A model generated the notes under the pieces. That model saw only the letters and a list, made by a program, of their open reading frames with translations, was not told the DNA's origin and did not search any database. Of a DNA stretch of 64,000 nt, positions 19,981-28,447 are shown in pieces (the first letter of the stretch is position 1; each line of letters starts with the position of its first letter). The translations under genes and the position numbers were made by a program. This stretch comes from Bacillota bacterium (GTDB lineage Bacteria > Bacillota > Sulfobacillia > JAJZYS01 > JAJYTV01), in contig JAJYTE010000001.1 in NCBI GenBank assembly GCA_021793215.1, forward strand, positions 144,329-208,328. Direction: 5' to 3'.

Positions 19981-20994
19981 GTGCCACTCGAGCGGAAACC
20001 GTACTGGCGGGAGGTTCCGCAGGAACTGAAGGACCAGATCGCGAGCACCGTCGGCGCGCCGGTGCGGCGCGCCGTCCGCGTCTTCGGCGGCTACGGGCCG
20101 AGCGCCACCTTCCGGCTCTTCCTCGCGGACGGACGCACCGCCTTCGCGAAGGGCGCCGGGCTGCGCGCGACGGAGCATCACTGGGCGGTACTGCCGCGAG
20201 AGGAGCGCGCCTACCGCGAGGTGGCAGCGATCCGGCGCTGGGCGCCGAAGTTCTACGGCGCAGTGCGCTGCGAAGGATGGCACCTCCTGCTGCTCGAGGA
20301 TCTCCACGGCGCCACCTGGGTTCCGCCGTGGACCGAGGCGCTCGCTGCGCGGGCCGTGGAGGAGATCGCCGCCCTGCACATCGCATGCGCCTCTTTCTCC
20401 GAGACGCTGGAACTGCACCGCTTCTTAGCCGACGACTTCGCCGGCTGCTGGGCGAGTCTCGCGCCGGAGGCGCCCGATCGCGAAGGCTTCCTGCAGCTAT
20501 TCGGGCCCCGGAGGGAGGAGGCGAGCCGGTGGCTCGACGTGGCGCTGCCCACGCTGGCCGCGCACGCGGCGCTGCTCGCGCGTGGGGACCAGCCGATGGG
20601 CGCCATCCACGCCGACATCCGTTCGGACAACCTGGCCTTCCGCGGTGAAGACCTGGTGCTGTTCGACTGGGCGGACCTGAGCTACGGCCCCCTCGCGGCC
20701 GACATCGCCGGGTTCCTTCCGAGCCTTGCGGCCGAGGGCGGCCCTGCGACAGCGGATATGGCAGAGCGCTACTGCGCCGCGCTCGCGCGCGGGGGCGTCG
20801 AGATGCCGCTGTGGGCGCTGCATGGGGCCGCTTCCGCAATCGCAGGCTACTTCGCGTCGCGCGCCGGCCGTCCTCCGGCCGCTGGCCTTCCCCGGTTGCG
20901 CGCAGTGCAGCGCCAGCAGCTCTCGGCCGCGTTGCCCTGGATCGCGGGTGCAGCGAAACTGCCGCCCCCGCCGGCCGTTCCCCGCTACGGCTGA
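19981..20994 (+). CDS. APH/choline-kinase-family phosphotransferase
   Basis: GAIHADIRSDNLAF (Brenner-type HxDxxxxN) and LVLFDWADLSYGP; GTG start. Confidence 0.75.
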   Translation: MPLERKPYWREVPQELKDQIASTVGAPVRRAVRVFGGYGPSATFRLFLADGRTAFAKGAGLRATEHHWAVLPREERAYREVAAIRRWAPKFYGAVRCEGWHLLLLEDLHGATWVPPWTEALAARAVEEIAALHIACASFSETLELHRFLADDFAGCWASLAPEAPDREGFLQLFGPRREEASRWLDVALPTLAAHAALLARGDQPMGAIHADIRSDNLAFRGEDLVLFDWADLSYGPLAADIAGFLPSLAAEGGPATADMAERYCAALARGGVEMPLWALHGAASAIAGYFASRAGRPPAAGLPRLRAVQRQQLSAALPWIAGAAKLPPPPAVPRYG

Positions 20995-21007
20995 GCGGCC
21001 TGCGTCG

Positions 21008-21277
21008 CTAGGAGTGGGCGTGGGACGGGACGAACACGAAGCCGATCAGTACCACCAGCAGTAGGAACACCCCGACGCCGATGTAGAGGGCGCCGCCGCC
21101 GCGGTTCTCACCATTGCGGTTCACGCCAACGGAGATGAATAATGCCGCCAGTGACAGCTCCACCCATCCTGTGAAGTGGAAGCGACTCTGCGGCGGTACG
21201 AAGACCACCTCTGCGATGATGAGTGCGATCGTCGTCAGGGCGAACACGCGGGTCCCGAGCTTGGCGAACTGGTTCAC
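21008..21277 (-). CDS. Small membrane protein of unknown function
   Basis: 89 aa with three hydrophobic segments (FALTTIALIIAEVVFV, WVELSLAALFISVGV, LYIGVGVFLLLVVLIGFVFV). Confidence 0.55.
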   Translation of the reverse strand: MNQFAKLGTRVFALTTIALIIAEVVFVPPQSRFHFTGWVELSLAALFISVGVNRNGENRGGGALYIGVGVFLLLVVLIGFVFVPSHAHS

Positions 21278-21377
21278 ACCATCACTTCCTGCTTAGGGAC
21301 ATCGGGTTCAGTGAGACTGTAGTTCCTGCGCAAGCGCTCATCTCCTGCGCAGGGAAGAAGAAGATGGCAGCAACCGA

Positions 21378-21410
21378 CACGGAGCGCCCCGCAACGCGGG
21401 GCGCTCCGTG
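21378..21410 (-). terminator. Hairpin terminator downstream of the anti-sigma gene
   Basis: cacggagcgccccgc-aac-gcggggcgctccgtg, 15-bp perfect stem immediately after the anti-sigma stop. Confidence 0.7.
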
Positions 21411-21420
21411 CGAAGGATTC

Positions 21421-21993
21421 TCAGGGCGCGATCGACTGGATCGAGGCTGCCTCGATGTTGCCGTTCGCCTGTGCGATCCCCCGGACGATCACGGCGGAGC
21501 CAACGGGGAAGTCCTTTGCCGGCACGCCGCTCGGAAGGTCGATGCGCACCTTGCCCACGCCGACGCGCAGCGTCAGCTGGCCGGTTCCCTCCGCCACGAC
21601 GAACCCCTGAAGGGCGGTGTAGACCGGGGCGACTTGCCCGGTCTGCTGCGGCAGTCCGGCGGCGAACGCGTTGACGCCGGCGGACGGTTGGATCGGCGAG
21701 GGGGTATCTCCCACGAGGCGGGGGGAAGCGACGACCCCCAGGATGACCGCTGCCGCTGCGAGTGCGGCGTAGCGCAGCGGACGGCGCGCCGGGCGCACCG
21801 GGGCAGCGGCGATGCTCGGTGCGACCGCCGCGAAGTGGCTGCGCAACTCGGCGCCGAGCGAAAGATCTTCGTGCAACCGTCCACGGCATGCCGCGCAGTC
21901 GACGAGGTGCGCTTCCAGGCGCTCTGCGAGCGCCGGCGCGAGTTCGCCGTCCGCGTATCGGGAGATCAACAGCCCGCCGACGTGCCTTGCCAT
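21421..21993 (-). CDS. Zinc-type (ZAS) anti-sigma factor
   Basis: LEAHLVDCAACRGRLHEDL (HxxxCxxC), TM segment YAALAAAAVILGVVAS; 1-nt overlap with the sigma gene stop. Confidence 0.85.
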   Translation of the reverse strand: MARHVGGLLISRYADGELAPALAERLEAHLVDCAACRGRLHEDLSLGAELRSHFAAVAPSIAAAPVRPARRPLRYAALAAAAVILGVVASPRLVGDTPSPIQPSAGVNAFAAGLPQQTGQVAPVYTALQGFVVAEGTGQLTLRVGVGKVRIDLPSGVPAKDFPVGSAVIVRGIAQANGNIEAASIQSIAP

Positions 21994-22562
21994 CAGACTT
22001 GCCTGCCCTTCCCTTCGTCGAGCGCCTGGCGCAACCTCTCTTTGGCCCGGTAGAGCCACGTTGCGACGGTTCCCTCGGTAGTGCCCAGTTCCTGCGCGAT
22101 CTCGCGGTAGGAAAGCTCCTGCGCGAAGCGCAGCGCCAGCATGCGTCGGTCGTGCTCGGACAGAGTCCGCAGCGCCCGGGAGATCTCCGCCTGCCGCTCG
22201 CCGCGCAGTACGCTCCCCTCTGGGGTAGGCGACTCGTCCGGACTGTCGTGCAGCGCTTCATCGAACTGCACCTGCGCGAGGCGCCGGCGTTTGAAGCCGT
22301 CGCGCAACTGGTTGACTGCGATCTGGCGCAGCCAGCCGAAGAAGCGCTCACCCTCCCGCAGGTGGCCGATCGCCTCGAACGCCTTCGCCCAAGTGGTCTG
22401 GGCGAGTTCCTGCGCTGCCTCGGGGTCGGACGTCAACGCCGTGCACAGCCGCAACAGCTGCAGCTCGTAACGCTCGACGAGTGCGCCAAAGGCGGGCGCG
22501 TCCTGACGCTGGGCGCGGCCCACGAGTTCCTTGTCGCTCAGGTTGGCTAGGTTTTGGATCAA
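21993..22562 (-). CDS. ECF-type sigma-70 family sigma factor
   Basis: LSDKELVGRAQRQDAPAFGALVERYELQLLRLCTALTSDPEAAQELAQTTWAKAF..ALRFAQELSYREIAQELGTTEGTVATWLYRAKERLRQAL; probable TTG start at 22562. Confidence 0.9.
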   Translation of the reverse strand: MIQNLANLSDKELVGRAQRQDAPAFGALVERYELQLLRLCTALTSDPEAAQELAQTTWAKAFEAIGHLREGERFFGWLRQIAVNQLRDGFKRRRLAQVQFDEALHDSPDESPTPEGSVLRGERQAEISRALRTLSEHDRRMLALRFAQELSYREIAQELGTTEGTVATWLYRAKERLRQALDEGKGRQV

Positions 22563-22597
22563 ACCCGCCTGTCCCTCCAAAGAACCGCTGCAACAAC

Positions 22598-22626
22598 TAA
22601 GACGAATGGAACGCCAAGTTGTTTCA
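22598..22626 (-). promoter_or_regulatory. ECF-type promoter (TGAAAC-N16-CGTC) upstream of the sigma gene
   Basis: Reverse strand tgaaac-aacttggcgttccatt-cgtctta. Confidence 0.65.
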
Positions 22627-22869
22627 GGGGGATGTGGCAACGCGCGCGAAAGTCCTGCGCGAGGCCCGACGAGGTAGTTCCCTCCGCGGCGGATCGATCC
22701 CTGCCCGGGGCCGTGCGGGGCCCTCGCTGCCAGATGTTCGCCTGGGATTGCAGATTTCGACAAGGAGCTCGTCACAGGGACATGGAACCGGTGTACGGTG
22801 AGGTGCCGGGCTCACGCCGCTGGCGGACAAGGCGCGGGGGGAACTCTCAAGGAAGAGGAGATCGATCCG

Positions 22870-23622
22870 ATGCGCGACTGGAACTGGCCGTCGTCCGTTG
22901 CCGCACTGATTCTCGGCGCCGCCCTCGTCGTCGGGACACTGATCACCGCGCAGACCATCAACTACGTGAAGACTTTCAACACATCCCTACTGAACGTGAC
23001 CGGCACCGCCCAGGAGATCGTCACGTCCGACGAGGTGGAGTGGGACGGGAGCTTCACCACGACGGCAGCGCTCGCAGACATGCAGGCCGGCTACGCCCAG
23101 ATGGCCAAGGACCAGGCCGCCGTCCTCGGCTACCTGCGAAAGAGCGGCGTGCCCGCGACGGCCGTCACCTTCTCGCCCGTCACTCAGTCGTTGAACTACG
23201 TCGACTGCAAGGCCAGTCCCGCCGCCTGCAACACGTACGGGCCGGACGTCTACCAGCTCACCGAGAACGTCCGGGTGCAGTCGCCGGACGTGCAGAAGAT
23301 CACCGGACTCGCGCAGAGCACCGCCGCGCTGGTGCAGCTCGGAGTGCCGTTCTCCACGCAGGCGCTGAACTACTACTACACCAAGCTGCAGCAGCTTCGG
23401 CCGAAGCTGCTCGCGTCGGCGACGCGCGACGCCCAGAACCGGGCGAAGCGCATCACGGCCAGCGTGGGCGGCAGCGTCGGGCAGCTCGTCTCCATGACGG
23501 AGGAACCGTTCGAGGTGACTCCCGTCGACTCGGCCCAGGTCTCGAACGGCGGGCTTTACGACACGAGCACGATTCGAAAGCAGGTTACGGCCATCGTGCA
23601 GGCCACGTTCCGGCTGCCCTAG
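22870..23622 (+). CDS. SIMPL (DUF541) domain protein
   Basis: N-terminal TM, then LLNVTGTAQEIVTSDEVEWDGSFTTTAALADMQAGYAQMAKDQAAVLGYLRKSGVPATAVTFSPV. Confidence 0.85.
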   Translation: MRDWNWPSSVAALILGAALVVGTLITAQTINYVKTFNTSLLNVTGTAQEIVTSDEVEWDGSFTTTAALADMQAGYAQMAKDQAAVLGYLRKSGVPATAVTFSPVTQSLNYVDCKASPAACNTYGPDVYQLTENVRVQSPDVQKITGLAQSTAALVQLGVPFSTQALNYYYTKLQQLRPKLLASATRDAQNRAKRITASVGGSVGQLVSMTEEPFEVTPVDSAQVSNGGLYDTSTIRKQVTAIVQATFRLP

Positions 23623-23627
23623 GTTCG

Positions 23628-23694
23628 GCCGAAGGCGCCGAGGGCAGGGCGCCAGCCGCTTGGCATTGCGTCCTGCCCTCGATGGCTCTTCGGC
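23628..23694. terminator. Bidirectional hairpin between convergent SIMPL and SASP-like genes
   Basis: Imperfect inverted repeat gccgaag..cgagggcagg / cctgccctcg..cttcggc. Confidence 0.55.
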
Positions 23695-23719
23695 GACGAT
23701 TCGAGGCGTGCTGCGTGCC

Positions 23720-23947
23720 CTAGTCCGCGGTGCCGTCCTGCTGCGCGTCCTCGGCGAGTGCCTGCTCGCCACGCTCGACCAGACGCTTCACCATGTTGCC
23801 GCCGACCTTGCCGAGTTGTCGCGCCGTGAGGTCGCCGTTGTCGCCGTCCTCCTCGAGCGGCACGTCGACGTCGTCCGCCACCTCGAACTTGAGGTCCTCC
23901 ATCGCTTCTTCTCGGTCCTCGCGATCCTTGTCGTCCGGCATCTGCAT
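23720..23947 (-). CDS. Alpha/beta-type small acid-soluble spore protein (SASP)-like
   Basis: EAMEDLKFEVADDVDVPLEEDGDNGDLTARQLGKVGGNMVKRLVERGEQALAE matches the SASP pattern LKxEIA..(L)TSRxxGxVGGxxxKRLV. Confidence 0.75.
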   Translation of the reverse strand: MQMPDDKDREDREEAMEDLKFEVADDVDVPLEEDGDNGDLTARQLGKVGGNMVKRLVERGEQALAEDAQQDGTAD

Positions 23948-24049
23948 CGCCCCCTTCAAGGGGAGTCTTCCCGTTCGGACACGGAGATCCGCGCGCTTCC
24001 CGGCGTGGGAGTCGCCAACGCGCCCCGCAGGGCGTATACTGCATTTGTT

Positions 24050-24125
24050 GGCCCCATGGTCTAGAGGCCTAGGACACCACTCTTTCAAGGTGGGAACACG
24101 GGTTCGAATCCCGTTGGGGCCACCA
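24050..24125 (+). tRNA. tRNA-Glu (anticodon TTC), CCA encoded
   Basis: ggccccatggtctagaggcctaggacaccactctttcaaggtgggaacacgggttcgaatcccgttggggccacca; 7-bp acceptor stem, TTC anticodon, ggTTCGAAtcc T-arm. Confidence 0.97.
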
Positions 24126-24261
24126 GGATTTCCCGGCGCGGGCGAGATGCCCGCGCCGTTTGCATTGCCCTGTCGAAACCCGCCATTGACTTGGCAGATC
24201 TTCTAAGACGATTCTTAACTACCTACGTTACTATCTAAACGATCGCAAGGAGGACCATCAT

Positions 24262-24720
24262 TTGGCAGCCCACCAGACCGACGACATCCTCTCCGATCTC
24301 TTCCGCCTGTTCGGCTTGATGCGCAGGGCGATGCGGGACGGGGGCGTCGAAGGGCTCGGTCCGAGCCACCACATGGTCCTGATGCGGCTTCGGGAGAATC
24401 CCGGCAAGGACAGCCTGCATCAGCACGGCCCGAGTCGCATCACCGAACTCGCGCAGTTTCTTCACCTCACGCCTGCCGCGATCACGCAGATCGTGACGGA
24501 GCTCGAGGCCAGGGGGCTCGTCGCGCGCCAACGCAGCGAGAAGGACCGCCGAGCCGTCGTCGTCCAGCTGACGCAGTCAGGAAGGGAGCGCATGGAGGCG
24601 CAGCGCGCGCGCCGGCGCGAGGTGGTTGAGCAGATCCTCGGCAACCTCCCGGAGGAGGACCGGCGCGAACTCGCCCGTATCCTGCGCGACATCGCGGAGT
24701 CCCATCCGATGGCGGAGTAG
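24262..24720 (+). CDS. MarR-family transcriptional regulator
   Basis: ITELAQFLHLTPAAITQIVTELEARGLVARQRSEKDRRAVVVQLTQSGRERME; TTG start after aaggagga. Confidence 0.9.
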   Translation: MAAHQTDDILSDLFRLFGLMRRAMRDGGVEGLGPSHHMVLMRLRENPGKDSLHQHGPSRITELAQFLHLTPAAITQIVTELEARGLVARQRSEKDRRAVVVQLTQSGRERMEAQRARRREVVEQILGNLPEEDRRELARILRDIAESHPMAE

Positions 24721-24742
24721 CGAGTTTGAAAGGAAGTGCGCT

Positions 24743-26551
24743 GTGCGTCGATTCGGCACGGTAGTCGTCATCGTCTTGGTCATCGCCCTGGTTGGATTCT
24801 TCGGGTTGCGCCTCGCGCGCGGGAGCGGCAAGGCGGCTGCTCCCCAGGTGGCCTACGCGGCGGCGCACTACGGCAACCTGTTCGTGAATGTCACCGGAAA
24901 CGGCACGGTCCAGGCGGCGACCTCGCTGAACGTTTCGGCCCAGCAGAACGGCACGATCACCTCGGTGCCTGTGCACCTCGGTGAGCAGGTGAGCAATGGC
25001 CAACTGCTCGCGACCGTCAGCGACAACGGATCGCTGCAGACGCAGCTCCTGCAGGCGCAGGCTCAGCTCACGTCGGACGAGGCCTCACTGACCTCGCTCG
25101 TCTCGCCAACGCCCCCGACGGCGGCGCAGATCTCGGCCCAGCAGGAGAAGGTGCAGGCCGACACCCAGCGCATCGCGTCGGACCAGCAGGCCATCCAGAA
25201 CCTGACGGTCACCGCGCCGTTCTCCGGCGTCATCGCCACGATGAACGTCTCGCAGGGGCAATCGGTTGGTGCGGGCACGTCGCTCTTTGAGATCGTCAAC
25301 CCGTCGGACGTTGAGATCGACGCGAGCTTCCCCTCGATCAACCTTCAAAACGCCTTCGTCGGCGAGGGAGCCCAGGCCACGGTGGCGGGCATCGGTACGC
25401 TGAACACGACGGTGAAGAGCATCGGGCTGATCTCGGACGGTAGCGGCAAAACGGGTCCACTGTACCCGGTGACCCTGAGCGTGCAGAGTCCACCGGGCGG
25501 ATTGCGCGCGGGGATGCCGGTCACGGTCAGCATCCCGAACGCCTACACCTACGCGCAGGGCACCATCGCGTTCCCGCAAACGGAGAACATCACGGCCCAG
25601 ACCTCCGGCACGGTCGCGTCGATCGACCAGGCGCTTGGCAGCTCTGTGAGCAACGGGGCAACGGTCCTTACGATCTCCGCGCCCTCGCTCACGACGCAGC
25701 TCACATCGGACGAGTCGGCGCTGTCGAGCGACGAGAATACCCTCAGTCAGCTGCAGCACCCGACGCCTCCCTCCCAGAGTCAGGTGACGTCTGACAAGGC
25801 GCGCATCGCGGTGGATCGCCAGAGCGTTGCGAACGCGCAGCAGGCACTGTCGCAGCTCAACGTCACGAGTCCCATCTCCGGCATCCTCACGGCGGTGAAC
25901 GCCCAGGTTGGTGAGAGCACTAGCAGCGCTGGCTCCTCCTCCTCGTCGTCCTCGACGTCGGTTTCCTCGGCGCTGTTCGCGGTGGAGAACCCGAACACGC
26001 TGCAGGTCGCGGTTCCGATCGACGAGCTCTCGATCGCCCAGGTAAAGGTCGGGCAGCGGGCCATCGTGACGGCGAACGCGCTGCCTGGACAGGAGTTCCC
26101 GGGCACGGTCGCCGTGATCGCGCCGGCCGGCGTGAACAGTTCCGGTGTCGCGAACTTCAGCGTGACGATCTCGGTCGCGAACCCCGGGAAGCTGCTTGCC
26201 GGCATGTCGGCCAACGTGTCGATCCAGGTCGCGCAGGTGCAGCACGCCCTGCTGATCCCGGTCGAGGCCGTCACCGGAAGCGGGACGCACGCGATCGTCC
26301 GCGTGCACACGAGCAAGGGAGATCGGTTGCAGCAGGTGTCGGTCGGCCTCTCGAACGACGTGAGCGCGCAAGTGCTCTCTGGCCTCAGCGCGGGGCAGCA
26401 GGTCGTGACGGCGACTGTCTCCTCCAGCACATCGGGCGGGCTCGGGTTCGGCGGCGGTGGCGGCGGCTTCCAGCGGAAGGTCGGCGGCGCTGGCGGTGGT
26501 GGCACTGGCGGCAGTGGCACGGGTGGCGGTGGCGGCGCGGGTGGGAACTGA
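24743..26551 (+). CDS. Efflux periplasmic-adaptor/membrane fusion protein (HlyD/MacA type) with two tandem modules
   Basis: GTG start; N-terminal TM anchor; two copies of lipoyl/hairpin/barrel motifs; Gly-rich C-terminus. Confidence 0.88.
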   Translation: MRRFGTVVVIVLVIALVGFFGLRLARGSGKAAAPQVAYAAAHYGNLFVNVTGNGTVQAATSLNVSAQQNGTITSVPVHLGEQVSNGQLLATVSDNGSLQTQLLQAQAQLTSDEASLTSLVSPTPPTAAQISAQQEKVQADTQRIASDQQAIQNLTVTAPFSGVIATMNVSQGQSVGAGTSLFEIVNPSDVEIDASFPSINLQNAFVGEGAQATVAGIGTLNTTVKSIGLISDGSGKTGPLYPVTLSVQSPPGGLRAGMPVTVSIPNAYTYAQGTIAFPQTENITAQTSGTVASIDQALGSSVSNGATVLTISAPSLTTQLTSDESALSSDENTLSQLQHPTPPSQSQVTSDKARIAVDRQSVANAQQALSQLNVTSPISGILTAVNAQVGESTSSAGSSSSSSSTSVSSALFAVENPNTLQVAVPIDELSIAQVKVGQRAIVTANALPGQEFPGTVAVIAPAGVNSSGVANFSVTISVANPGKLLAGMSANVSIQVAQVQHALLIPVEAVTGSGTHAIVRVHTSKGDRLQQVSVGLSNDVSAQVLSGLSAGQQVVTATVSSSTSGGLGFGGGGGGFQRKVGGAGGGGTGGSGTGGGGGAGGN

Positions 26552-26552
26552 C

Positions 26553-27281
26553 ATGTCGGACGTCATCCGCGTAGAGCATCTGCAGCGCGTCTACCACCTG
26601 GGGACGGTCGATGTCCCCGCCCTGCGCGACATCGACTTCGCCATCCCCGAGGGACAGATGGTCGCGATCATGGGCCCGTCGGGGTCGGGCAAGTCCACTC
26701 TCCTGAACCTGCTCGGGTGCCTGGACCGGCCCTCCGGTGGACGGTACCTGCTCGCAGGGGAGGACGTAGGGCGCAAGAACGATGACGAACTCGCCACAGT
26801 GCGTAACGCGCGCATCGGCTTCGTCTTCCAGAACTACAACTTGCTGCCGCAGCTGACGGCGCTCGAGAACGTCGAACTCCCGCTCGTCTACCGTGGATTG
26901 CCCGCCACGAAGCGGCGGCGCATGGCGGAAGCGGCACTGGCGTCTGTCGGCTTGACGGACCGCAAGGGACACAGGCCCTTGGAACTCTCCGGCGGCCAGC
27001 AACAGCGCGTCGGAGTCGCCAGGGCGCTCGCGGGCGAGCCCGACGTGATCCTGGCCGACGAGCCGACGGGCAACCTCGACTCGGTGTCGGGGCAGGAGGT
27101 GCTGCGCCTCTTCCTGGAGCTGCACCGCTCCGGCAGGACGATCATCATCGTCACGCACGACGATGACGTCGCGACCTACACCGAACGCACGATCCACCTG
27201 CGCGACGGGGTCGTCGTGTCGGATGGAGAGGTTCCGCCGGAGCAGCGCCGCGGTCTGGACGACGAGAGGGGGGCTTCCTGA
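26553..27281 (+). CDS. MacB/LolD-type ABC transporter ATPase
   Basis: [58 protein letters not shown]. Confidence 0.93.
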   Translation: MSDVIRVEHLQRVYHLGTVDVPALRDIDFAIPEGQMVAIMGPSGSGKSTLLNLLGCLDRPSGGRYLLAGEDVGRKNDDELATVRNARIGFVFQNYNLLPQLTALENVELPLVYRGLPATKRRRMAEAALASVGLTDRKGHRPLELSGGQQQRVGVARALAGEPDVILADEPTGNLDSVSGQEVLRLFLELHRSGRTIIIVTHDDDVATYTERTIHLRDGVVVSDGEVPPEQRRGLDDERGAS

Positions 27282-28447
27282 TGCTGCGCGAGAGTCTGCG
27301 CATGGCCTGGCGAAGCCTCGTCGCGAGCAAGATGCGGGCGTTCCTGACGATGCTGGGCATCATCATCGGAGTCGGTGCGGTCATCGCGCTGATCTCGATC
27401 GGCCAGGCGGCCACCGGTTCCGTCACGTCTCAGGTGCAGGCGCTCGGATCGAACCTGATCACCGTGACGCCCAGCCGCGGCGCTGGCGTGACACTGCAGC
27501 CGAACGACGTGACGTGGCTGCAAAGGGTCGTACCGCAGATCTCCCAGGCCGCCCCACTGCTCACGGGCAGCGTGACGGCGCTGTACGGCAGCAAGTCGTA
27601 CAGCACGACGATCATGGGCACGACGCCGCCGTCGCTGAAGATCCAAGGTCGTACGCTCACGGAGGGACGCTACCTCATCCCGTCCGACGTCACCTACCGC
27701 AGAGGTGTCGCCGTGCTCGGCCCGACGGTCGTACAGAACCTCTTCGCGGGCCAGAACCCGCTAGGACAGACGATCGAGGTGAACGGCACGCCGCTCGTCG
27801 TCGTCGGCGTCCTGAAGTCGGCTGGCGGCGGGTTCGGCGCGAACCAGGACGACGTGATCCTCACCCCGGTGACGACCGCCGAGGAGATCACCGGCACGAC
27901 CCAGGTCTCCGCGATCATCGCGGAGGCACGGTCCTCTCAGATTGCGCCGCTCGCCGTCGCGCAGATCGAGGCCGTGATGAACCATCGCTTCCAGAACCAG
28001 AACGCCGCGAACGTCCTCTCACAGGACCAGATCCTCTCGACCCTGTCGACAATCACCGGCACGCTCACCCTGATGCTCGGCGGCATCTCCGGAATCTCGC
28101 TGCTCGTCGGAGGCATCGGGATCATGAACATCATGCTCGTGACGGTGACCGAGCGGACGCGCGAGATTGGGCTGCGCAAGGCGATCGGCGCGAAGCGCGG
28201 TGCGATCCTGCTGCAGTTCCTCGTCGAGTCGAGCATCCTCAGCCTGATCGGCGGGGCGATCGGTGCGGCGCTGGGCGCTGGAGGTGCGTCGCTGATGAGC
28301 CGGGCGCTCGGTTGGGCTAGCGGTGTCAACACCGGGGCGATCGTGCTGGCGCTCGTCTTCTCGCTCGCGGTGGGGATGGTGTTCGGCATCTGGCCCGCGA
28401 TGCGGGCGAGCCGGCTCGACCCGATCGAGGCGCTGCGCCAGACCTAG
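27281..28447 (+). CDS. MacB-type ABC transporter permease (FtsX-like)
   Basis: MAWRSLVASKMRAFLTMLGIIIGVGAVIALISIGQ; LLVGGIGIMNIMLVTVTERTREIGLRKAIGAKR. Confidence 0.93.
   Translation: MLRESLRMAWRSLVASKMRAFLTMLGIIIGVGAVIALISIGQAATGSVTSQVQALGSNLITVTPSRGAGVTLQPNDVTWLQRVVPQISQAAPLLTGSVTALYGSKSYSTTIMGTTPPSLKIQGRTLTEGRYLIPSDVTYRRGVAVLGPTVVQNLFAGQNPLGQTIEVNGTPLVVVGVLKSAGGGFGANQDDVILTPVTTAEEITGTTQVSAIIAEARSSQIAPLAVAQIEAVMNHRFQNQNAANVLSQDQILSTLSTITGTLTLMLGGISGISLLVGGIGIMNIMLVTVTERTREIGLRKAIGAKRGAILLQFLVESSILSLIGGAIGAALGAGGASLMSRALGWASGVNTGAIVLALVFSLAVGMVFGIWPAMRASRLDPIEALRQT

Noticed and set aside
19190-20839. 549-aa antisense ORF opposite the OCD-like and kinase genes
   Set aside because: Arg/Pro-rich, no recognisable domain; high-GC artefact.
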